Below, piece after piece: positions 1 through 4,971 of a stretch of 5,163 nt of DNA. This stretch comes from Planctomycetaceae bacterium (GTDB taxonomy: Bacteria > Planctomycetota > Planctomycetia > Pirellulales > Thermoguttaceae). Under the pieces are notes generated by a model. The model did not search any database and was not told the origin of the DNA. It was given only the letters and a program-made list of their open reading frames with translations. A program made the position numbers and the translations under genes. The DNA lies in assembly GCA_031283515.1 (NCBI GenBank), contig JAITBS010000485.1:1-5163 (forward strand), in the 5' to 3' direction. The stretch's first letter is position 1, and each line of letters begins with the position of its first letter.

Positions 1-140
1 ACTTTTGTGAAACGGGAATCCTTCCCTTTTCGTTTCATTTCGGTTTCCATTGCGGCGGAGATAGTTGCGTCGGGTGTCCGTCCCTTTAATTCACAATAGC
101 CCCGTTCTTGAGCAAGTCGGGTAATCTCCTGTCTATTCAT
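1..140 (-). CDS. HARE-HTH domain protein, N-terminal part (runs off the left edge)
   Basis: Read on the minus strand from ATG at 140, the frame stays open to the window edge and gives 46 complete residues starting MNRQEITRLAQERGYCELKG and continuing with RTPDATISAAMETEMKRKGKDSRFTK. The pattern (R/K)TP-x-AT followed by a Lys/Arg-rich stretch, KG-x-(D/E)-(S/A)-RF and a hydrophobic residue is the signature of the HARE-HTH winged-helix domain, found in RNA polymerase delta, restriction endonucleases and many small planctomycete proteins, where it is thought to bind DNA. The start is uncertain: ATG 140 has no clear Shine-Dalgarno and would cut off most of the first helix. The frame is open upstream to a stop at 306-308, and a GTG at 185-183 would add IFRRKIVSVIADSK, which resembles the missing helix. 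The C-terminus, and any fused effector domain, is outside the window. Domain call fairly sure; exact role unknown. Confidence 0.75.
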   Translation of the reverse strand, partial: MNRQEITRLAQERGYCELKGRTPDATISAAMETEMKRKGKDSRFTK

Positions 141-164
141 TTTTGAGTCGGCTATCACTGACAC

Positions 165-183
165 GATTTTTCTGCGAAAAATC
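165..183. repeat. Small perfect hairpin between the divergent genes
   Basis: GATTTTTC at 165-172 and GAAAAATC at 176-183 form a perfect 8-bp inverted repeat around a 3-base loop. It lies 25 bp ahead of the ATG at 140 of the leftward HARE-HTH gene, so it could be an operator or a leader hairpin. If translation starts at GTG 185 instead, it lies inside the coding region. The arms are AT-rich and short, so chance cannot be excluded. Confidence 0.3.
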
Positions 184-270
184 ACCGACTTCTGAATAAG
201 GAACAAAATAATTATCCCCGATCCAAAAAAAATTGAAAATCTTAACTCGTTATAATACAACACGTTGCGA

Positions 271-310
271 TTAATTACTATCCAATATCCACTTTCAACT
301 CTCCACTAAA
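271..310. repeat. Decayed heptad repeat (CTATCCA family)
   Basis: From 278 the sequence reads in 7-base steps CTATCCA, ATATCCA, CTTTCAA, CTCTCCA, CTAAA. These match, in the same orientation, the heptads at 2982-3072 (CTATCCA, CTATCAA, CTCTCCA, CTATTAA). It therefore looks like a short, diverged copy of the same repeat family. It is followed directly by a run of seven C. Confidence 0.55.
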
Positions 311-543
311 TTTCCCCCCCTATTGACGAAATTTTGAAATGTGGTGAAATTACGCAAAATTGAGTTTGTCGGCGGAAACTTTGTAACCGCTTACACAAAA
401 TTCACAAAATCAGATTAGACACCACGATGTTGTGCCGAAAATGTCGGTTGGTGTACTTGCCGATTGGTGAATCAGGTGTTTGAAAAATTCGATTTCCGAT
501 GGAGCAACAGAAAATTATTTTATTTCAACTTTTTCTCATTAAG

Positions 544-550
544 AAAGGGA
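544..550 (+). promoter_or_regulatory. Ribosome binding site that fixes the DUF1559 start
   Basis: AAAGGGA at 544-550 lies 6 bases before ATG 557. It is the only purine-rich Shine-Dalgarno-like site near the head of the gene, and it selects a start upstream of the poly-G run. In the downstream frame there is no start codon between the stop at 663-665 and GTG 720, so translation must enter through this site. Confidence 0.6.
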
Positions 551-556
551 AAAATC

Positions 557-1676
557 ATGTTTATCAAAAATTTGTTTGAAGTTTGGGACGTTTTGGTTGT
601 TGTTTTCTTGGGAATATTCTTGGCTGTGTTGGGAAATTCCGCAGGAAAAAGTCGTGTGAAAATAGGGGGGGGGGGGTACTCTAGGTAGTCGAAACGCCTT
701 TACTCTTGTAGAACTTCTTGTGGTGATTGCGATTATTGGAGTTTTAATCGCACTTCTGTTACCCGCTGTACAAGCCGCTCGTGAAGCCGCAAGGCGAATG
801 CAGTGCACCAACCATCAAAAACAAATTGTTCTCGGTTTGCACAACTACCACGATGTCCAACAGACTTTCCCACCTGATTGTATTGCCAGAGATGTTAGTT
901 TTCGTGTTGTTTTGCTTGATTTCATTGAACAAACGGGTTTGCGAGACATCTCCTCTGCCGGTGGTTGGTCAGAGGAAGAGCAAAAATTCGCTGTTCCTGT
1001 CTATACTTGCCCCAGTTGTTCACAAAAGAAGCAAACGGTTGGGAATGCAGCGGCTCTTGCGAAAGGATTAGCAGCCGGACATTATTTCGGAATATCCGGC
1101 GCAACCGGCGGGCAGGAATCAGATACAGATACCAATCTTTTTCCATATTTGTACAAGTTCGACACAACATCAATGAAGGCAGGTAAAGGGCTTGCTGCCG
1201 ATAACGGTGTCATACGCCGACAACGGGGAGTTACATTCGCAGAAATTACTGATGGAACTTCCAATACATTGGCTGTTGGTGAAATTGCTTGGGATTTGTA
1301 TAGAGGATATCATTGTTGGTCTCTTGCGAACGATGCAAATGGACAAATGCTCTATACCACAAAAACAATAGGTAGAAAATGGAAATTCAATCTTTACAAG
1401 ACACTCACGGGAGATGGTACGGATACCAGTGATGCCAACAATATTATCACAGACTATTCTCTTAAAACCGACGGTGATTCGGCGTTAACGGAAGCGGACT
1501 TTACCAAAATAGGTAATAGTGCTCATTCTTATGGTCCGTTTGGAAGTCAACATCCGGGCGGTTTAAATGTAGGACTTTGTGATGGATCAATTCGGTTTGT
1601 TACTGACACCATAGCAGATCAGATTCGTGTTGATTACGCAAGTTGCAACGACGGACGAACAGCGTCTTTACCATAA
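557..1676 (+). CDS. DUF1559 pseudopilin-like protein, frame split by a poly-G run
   Basis: This is a prepilin-like planctomycete protein, presumably processed by prepilin peptidase and held at the inner membrane or exported; the substrate or role is unknown. As sequenced, ATG 557 gives only 43 residues ending at 686-688, because twelve G at 665-676 put the rest in another frame. With eleven G the frames join into 372 residues. In that numbering there is a 36-residue leader with its own hydrophobic stretch (about 12-27), four Gly (37-40), then RNA|FTLVELLVVIAIIG with F48 and E52 as the processing-site residues, and the family hallmark LLPAVQAAREAARRMQC. Further on are CPSC (151-154), ITDGTSNTL (230-238) and the C-terminal H-x9-DG motif (H332, D342, G343). 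Length and both end motifs fit an intact DUF1559 protein, so the body of the gene is not decayed. The residue before the cleavage site is Ala rather than the usual Gly. Whether the split is a biological switch or a homopolymer sequencing error cannot be told from here. Confidence 0.85.
665..676 (+). repeat. Homopolymer run of 12 G, probable slippage site
   Basis: Twelve consecutive G lie within the leader of the DUF1559 gene. Upstream codons begin at positions equal to 2 modulo 3, downstream DUF1559 codons at positions equal to 0 modulo 3. Loss of one G, or gain of two, joins them; the run is then read as glycines just before the prepilin cleavage site. Runs of this length slip during replication and are classical phase-variation tracts in other bacteria. 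Confidence 0.8.
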
Positions 1677-1686
1677 TAGCGACGCG

Positions 1687-1864
1687 ATCAAAAAGGTAGG
1701 CGGCGTTTCGCCGAAGGATACCCACCCGCATCGGCGTATTCGCGGGTTTGATCCTGTTGACAGATCGACATGGAAAATACCAAACCGGTCAGAATAACGG
1801 ATCAACCGTTGCGGCGTTTCGGCGAAACGCCGCCTACCTAATCAATGATCGCCTACCTTTTGAT
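1687..1864. mobile_element. Nested inverted-repeat element, MITE- or REP-like (element 1)
   Basis: A perfect 22-bp inverted repeat (1694-1715 with 1818-1839) encloses 102 bp. Inside it are a second perfect pair, TTGATCC (1748-1754) and GGATCAA (1799-1805), and a small hairpin, CCCGC (1724-1728) with GCGGG (1742-1746). The arms fold on themselves: CGGCG-TTT-CGCCG at 1701-1713, and GCGGCGTTTC (1811-1820) with GAAACGCCGC (1824-1833). A further outer right end at 1850-1864 matches the left end at 1687-1702 with one base missing in an A run, so the element may really be about 178 bp or carry a duplicated right end. No transposase is encoded and no clear target-site duplication is visible. It begins 11 bases after the DUF1559 stop and could also act as a terminator or mRNA 3' structure, although no T-run follows the hairpins. 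Confidence 0.6.
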
Positions 1865-1950
1865 TATTCACCTGATAATACAAACAAAACCACTTCAGAA
1901 TGCTCACAAAATGTTAGAAAACCCGCAAAAAAACCTTTCAATATCGCAAA

Positions 1951-2195
1951 TTGGAGAACTACTTCAACCGATTGGAGAACTCCATTAACCAATTGGAGAA
2001 CTCCATTGACTAATTGGAGAACTCCATTAACCGATTGGAGAACTCCATTGACCAATTGGAGAACTCCATTTGACTGATTGGAGAACTCCATTGACCGATT
2101 GGAGAACTCCATTAGCCGATTGGAGAACTCCATTGACTGATTGGAGAACTCCATTAACCGGTTGGAGAACTCCATTGACCCATTGGAGAACTCCA
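1951..2195. repeat. Array of twelve 21-bp units with core TTGGAGAACTCCA
   Basis: The core TTGGAGAACTCCA starts at 1951, 1972, 1993, 2014, 2035, 2056, 2078, 2099, 2120, 2141, 2162 and 2183. The period is exactly 21 bp except for one extra T between units 6 and 7. Each core holds the inverted repeat TGGAG-AA-CTCCA. The roughly 7-base linkers follow TTRACYR and differ almost only by transitions. Unit 1 is damaged in its right half and unit 12 departs after the core, as expected at array edges. The array ends 43 bp before the start of the gene at 2239. Frames through it (NWRTPLTD-type on plus, MEFSNRL-type on minus) are by-products of the period. It may be a binding-site array, a string of small RNA hairpins or a tandem repeat without function. 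Confidence 0.9.
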
Positions 2196-2238
2196 AATGA
2201 CGCCATTTCAACCATTTTTTTAGAAGGAGAATTGTATT

Positions 2239-2898
2239 ATGTCTCATTTACGTGGGTACATGCCCCGTTCGGACGGGGAATTTATTGCTTGGGCGAAAAC
2301 AATTTACCGCGATTGTTCGGAAAACTCAGCCGAATGGCAATTAGATCCAACACTCTTAAACCAATTTTACGAATTACTTTCCGATGCAACTTCCGCCTAT
2401 GAAAACAACGCCGATAAAGAATTGCGAAACCGTGCTTCGGTCAAAACCAAAGATGCGGCGTTTTCGGCGTTGAAATCGTTTCTTTCGACGTATGTCAATA
2501 CGCTTGAAGGAAATACGAATATTCCTGATGAAGCGATTGAGTCAATGGGACTTCGCCCAAGACATCCTCATGCCCATCAACCAATTCCGATTCCGACTGA
2601 AGCACCGGTGTTGACGGCGGTTGTAGGACAACATCATGACGTAACCATTTACGTTTCGACCTTGCAACACGGACATCCTACCGAATATCTCAAAGACGGA
2701 AAATATGCCGGTTTCGTGTTGAAATATCTTGTCGAAGGTGAAACACAATGGCAAACGGTTGTCTCAACCAAATTGCATTACACGCTCATTTTCGCTGATG
2801 AATATGAAGGCAAATACATCCGAATGCAATCCGCTTGGGTCAACCCAAGAATTCAAAGCGGTCCCTGGAGTGAAGAAGTTCGGGAACTGATTAATTAG
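2239..2898 (+). CDS. Conserved-looking 219-residue protein of unknown function
   Basis: The start at ATG 2239 is well supported by AAGGAG at 2224-2229, 9 bases upstream. There is no signal peptide or membrane segment, so the product is probably cytoplasmic. Residues 8-90 look helical and open with MPRSDGEFIAWAK; a charged stretch follows (RNRASVKTKDAAFSALKSFL, 63-82). A Pro/His-rich hinge occupies 105-123 (RPRHPHAHQPIPIPTEAP). Residues 124-219 look beta-rich, with alternating hydrophobic residues and the ending VNPRIQSGPWSEEVRELIN, which resembles a fibronectin type III-like fold. From memory this plan (PRSD-x2-F-x2-W at the front, GPWSE near the end) resembles uncharacterised proteins common in Bacteroidota; I could not search for it and assign no function. 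The gene follows the 21-bp array and its stop codon lies inside the first heptad of the next repeat. No neighbour is close enough for an operon. Confidence 0.85.
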   Translation: MSHLRGYMPRSDGEFIAWAKTIYRDCSENSAEWQLDPTLLNQFYELLSDATSAYENNADKELRNRASVKTKDAAFSALKSFLSTYVNTLEGNTNIPDEAIESMGLRPRHPHAHQPIPIPTEAPVLTAVVGQHHDVTIYVSTLQHGHPTEYLKDGKYAGFVLKYLVEGETQWQTVVSTKLHYTLIFADEYEGKYIRMQSAWVNPRIQSGPWSEEVRELIN

Positions 2899-3072
2899 TT
2901 AATAGTTATGAGTGAATAGTGAATAGTGAATAGTGTTCGCAAGCGGAGTAAAAATATAACGATAATAATCCGCTTGCGCTACTATCCACTATCAACTCTC
3001 CACTATTAACTATTAACTCTCCACTATTAACTATTAACTAATAACTATCCACTATCCACTATCAACTATTAA
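2892..3072. repeat. Two opposed heptad-repeat arrays around a GC-rich hairpin
   Basis: The left arm has six 7-base units at 2892-2933 (TAATTAG, TTAATAG, TTATGAG, then three TGAATAG). The right arm has thirteen at 2982-3072 in perfect 7-base phase (CTATCCA, CTATCAA, CTCTCCA, CTATTAA and relatives). The left units are reverse complements of right-type units, so the arms can pair. Between them CGCAAGCGGA (2938-2947) pairs perfectly with TCCGCTTGCG (2969-2978) over a 21-base AT-rich loop. The repeat fills the whole gap: its first unit contains the TAG of the upstream gene and its last ends 5 bases before the ATG of the next. The central hairpin may terminate or stabilise the upstream transcript. 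Confidence 0.85.
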
Positions 3073-3077
3073 CTACC

Positions 3078-4745
3078 ATGGTTTCTTTTAATTTTTTTCG
3101 TCGTATTTTCTATGAGATTCACCTTTGGTTGGGGATTCTCTGTGGAATTGTTGTTTTTTTGGTTTGTTTCAGCGGTTCGATGCTTGTGTTCCGCGAAGAA
3201 ATCAACCGTTTTCTCGACCCGGGCAAATATTATGTGAGTGTTCCCGCCGATGGGCAACGTTTGCCCATTGATGAACTGATCACCAGAGTTGAATCAAAAA
3301 CCTCCGGTATGAAAGTTACTTCTCTTACCATTCCCGAAAAAAAGAACCGTACCATGCTTGTTTCGCTCTCACGTCCCATGCCCGAAGGGGAACGCGGCGG
3401 TTTCGGCGGCGGTGAACGCGGAAGCCGCGGCGGACAAGGAGGAGGTGAACGCGGTGAACGTAGCGGTTTCGGAAATCGCGGTGAACGTGGAGGTCAAGGA
3501 GGTCAACAAGGAGGAGGTGAACGCAACACTTGGCAAGGAAGACAACGCGGTCAGCAAGGAGAAGGTCAACAAGGAGGAGAACGCAACGGATTTAGCGGTT
3601 TCGGCGGGAATCGTGAAGGAGCCGGTGGTCGCGAATTTGCGGGGAATCGCGGAGGTCAAAACGGAGGAGAACGCGGCGGTGTATCGGGTGGAAATCGGGG
3701 AGGTCAAGGCGGCGGACGCGGAGGTTCAGGCGGACGCGGGCAAGGCTGGTATGTCAACCCTTACACCGGTGACATCGTTGCAAAACCCGGCGACGGCGTC
3801 TCGCTCAACCGCTTTTTCATGTCAATGACTCAACTACATCGTAACCTGTGGATTTCGTATCGAATTGAACAACTGGGTCCCCGAAGTTCGCTTGGAAGTC
3901 TGATTGTCGGCGTGGCAACCCTCATTTTTGTTGTGGTCATGCTAAGCGGGCTTGTCCTTTGGCTTCCAAGAACGTGGCAAAGTTTTCTCAAATGGAGAGC
4001 GTGGAAACCCGGATTCAAAGTTCGTTTCCGAAAAGGGTTCTGGTGTTTTATTCATGATCTTCACAACACGGTTGGGTTTTACTGTTTGATTCCGTTGCTG
4101 ATCTTGGCGTTGACCGGACTGTGCTGGTCATTCGGTTGGTACCGGAGTGCCGCTAGTTACGTGCTTGGCGAGCAGGTTCTCAACAGGCAACGCGTTCAAC
4201 GTTCCGAAAAAATCGCTCCCGTTGATGAAAACACAAAACCGCTTCCGCTTGAAGAAATGATTGAACACCTTAACAAATTGATTCCGAGTTCCGGTGAAAT
4301 TACGCTTGCCATTCCAAACGACAGAGAATCACCCATGACCATCCAAAAAGGAAAAACCGGTTTTTTCGCCTTATCCGTCAAGGACAAAACGTTATGGGAT
4401 CGTTTTCGTGGTACGGTCATTCCGATTGAGCATTACGGGAAAACCGTCGAAGTGGAACGCCTTACCGACAAACCCATCGGTACACAAATCGCCTCTACAA
4501 TTCGGGCATTGCATTTTGGGGAAATCACTGGTATTTCCTCAAAGATCGTGTTCTTTGTTGCTTGCGTGTTCGCAATGACCTTCCCTATTACGGGGGTTGC
4601 TCTGTGGACTCGGAAACTTGTTGAGTATTACAGAAAACGCAGAAACGCCAAAAATTCTCAGCAACAAGAACAAACTCCTTCAACTATCGATATTGAACAC
4701 CCCCTCAATAACACAACTTCCGTCAATACCGGACAAACCGTTTAA
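3078..4745 (+). CDS. PepSY-TM membrane protein with a Gly/Arg-rich insertion, possible iron reductase
   Basis: This is a 555-residue inner-membrane protein of the PepSY-associated TM family (PiuB/FoxB-like); characterised members such as FoxB bind heme and reduce ferric siderophores. It has four helices: 15-37 (starting HLWLGI), 272-297, 331-353 and 487-510. Family histidines are at H15, H254 (LHRNLW), H326 and H329 (IHDLHNTVGF) and H479 (LHFGEITG). The first soluble domain (about 50-240) has a PepSY half at 62-98 and a closing strand WYVNPYTGDIV at 224-234. Between them, residues 103-223 are almost only Gly, Arg, Glu, Gln, Asn and Ser in GER, RGG and GGQ units, an insertion I do not know as usual in the family. 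The second soluble domain is about 360-480, and the tail after 520 is polar. Topology suggests both soluble domains face the periplasm. ATG 3078 fits the conserved N-terminus but has no Shine-Dalgarno, as repeats run up to it. Iron reduction is inferred from the family; no siderophore genes are nearby. Confidence 0.85.
   Translation: MVSFNFFRRIFYEIHLWLGILCGIVVFLVCFSGSMLVFREEINRFLDPGKYYVSVPADGQRLPIDELITRVESKTSGMKVTSLTIPEKKNRTMLVSLSRPMPEGERGGFGGGERGSRGGQGGGERGERSGFGNRGERGGQGGQQGGGERNTWQGRQRGQQGEGQQGGERNGFSGFGGNREGAGGREFAGNRGGQNGGERGGVSGGNRGGQGGGRGGSGGRGQGWYVNPYTGDIVAKPGDGVSLNRFFMSMTQLHRNLWISYRIEQLGPRSSLGSLIVGVATLIFVVVMLSGLVLWLPRTWQSFLKWRAWKPGFKVRFRKGFWCFIHDLHNTVGFYCLIPLLILALTGLCWSFGWYRSAASYVLGEQVLNRQRVQRSEKIAPVDENTKPLPLEEMIEHLNKLIPSSGEITLAIPNDRESPMTIQKGKTGFFALSVKDKTLWDRFRGTVIPIEHYGKTVEVERLTDKPIGTQIASTIRALHFGEITGISSKIVFFVACVFAMTFPITGVALWTRKLVEYYRKRRNAKNSQQQEQTPSTIDIEHPLNNTTSVNTGQTV
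3384..3746 (+). repeat. Degenerate GGA/GGT/CGC-rich coding repeat (RGG-like)
   Basis: This stretch encodes residues 103-223 of the PepSY-TM protein. It is built from irregular copies of GGAGGTGAACGCGG and GGAGGTCAA-like blocks, all in the gene's frame. The units vary in length, so it looks expanded by slippage or unequal exchange rather than by one clean duplication. It is full of GGAGG, which resembles a Shine-Dalgarno and might pause ribosomes. Long open frames on both strands here are side effects of the skewed composition. Confidence 0.75.
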
Positions 4746-4756
4746 AAAACAGGGTT

Positions 4757-4800
4757 GTAAACAGTGAAGTAAACAGAAGAGTAAACAAGGAAGTAAACAC
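4757..4800. repeat. Four 12-bp tandem repeats starting GTAAACA
   Basis: GTAAACA begins at 4757, 4769, 4781 and 4793, an exact 12-bp period, with purine-rich linkers GTGAA, GAAGA, AGGAA and then CACAG. The run starts 12 bases after the PepSY-TM stop codon and joins the left end of the second inverted-repeat element. No function is evident. Confidence 0.75.
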
Positions 4801-4802
4801 AG

Positions 4803-4959
4803 GTAGGCAACTAATTTCCGGACGGCAACACAATAAGATTAAGGGTATTTCGATACTCCATCAAAAAATCGAACGGACAGTTTTTTTGAATTTGGAATCC
4901 CTAATTTTAGGAGCAAAATCGTGAAAATCGATGTTGCCGTTCGGAAATGAGTTGCCTAC
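4803..4959. mobile_element. Inverted-repeat element, MITE-like (element 2)
   Basis: Two 28-bp arms, 4803-4830 and 4932-4959, are inverted copies with two mismatches and enclose 101 bp. The left arm begins GTAGGCAACT, the right ends AGTTGCCTAC. The interior has small inverted repeats of its own: TTCGAT (4849-4854) with ATCGAA (4868-4873), and CCTAATTTTAGG near 4902-4913. It encodes no protein. It lies between two convergent genes and ends 12 bases before the stop codon of the leftward one, so its RNA could act as a 3' structure for either. It shares AGGTAGGC at its left end and a roughly 100-bp interior with the element at 1687-1864. No target duplication is obvious. Confidence 0.65.
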
Positions 4960-4971
4960 GCGTAATTCTAT

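Larger units (their letters stand above)
141..556. other. Divergent intergenic region, no gene seen
   Basis: This AT-rich stretch separates the leftward HARE-HTH gene from the rightward DUF1559 gene. It holds a small hairpin (165-183), a decayed heptad repeat (271-310) and a run of seven C at 314-320. A frame opens at 464 and runs into the DUF1559 leader, but only the ATG at 557 has a ribosome binding site. I cannot assign a promoter to either gene: a TATAAT at 251-256 has no partner at proper spacing. Confidence 0.5.

Noticed and set aside
251..256. TATAAT as a -10 promoter box
   Set aside because: The nearest TTGAAA is 12 bp upstream, too close for a normal promoter, and the region is AT-rich enough for chance matches.
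539..811. Minus-strand 90-residue frame opposite the DUF1559 leader
   Set aside because: It is antisense to the conserved prepilin motif, has no binding site and no recognisable sequence.
720..1676. DUF1559 gene starting at GTG 720
   Set aside because: This start falls inside the prepilin helix and removes FTLVE, which is present in frame just upstream. No ribosome binding site precedes it.
1701..1713. Rho-independent terminator of the DUF1559 gene
   Set aside because: The hairpin CGGCG-TTT-CGCCG is not followed by a T-run, and it is part of a longer inverted-repeat element.
1748..2077. Plus-strand 109-residue frame ending in NWRTPLT repeats
   Set aside because: It begins at TTG inside element 1, has no binding site, and the peptide repeat is just the 21-bp array translated. 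The extra T in the array ends it.
1951..2195. CRISPR array
   Set aside because: The period is only 21 bp, linkers are about 7 bp and nearly identical; no cas genes or true spacers.
1864..2247. Minus-strand 127-residue frame with MEFSNRL and NGVLQSV repeats
   Set aside because: It starts inside the 2239 gene without a binding site, and the peptide changes mid-array where one base is inserted. The array is better read as DNA or RNA.
3358..3828. Open frames on both strands across the Gly/Arg-rich insert
   Set aside because: They are low-complexity by-products of the GGA/CGC-rich coding repeat. The PepSY-TM frame continues cleanly on both sides with conserved motifs.
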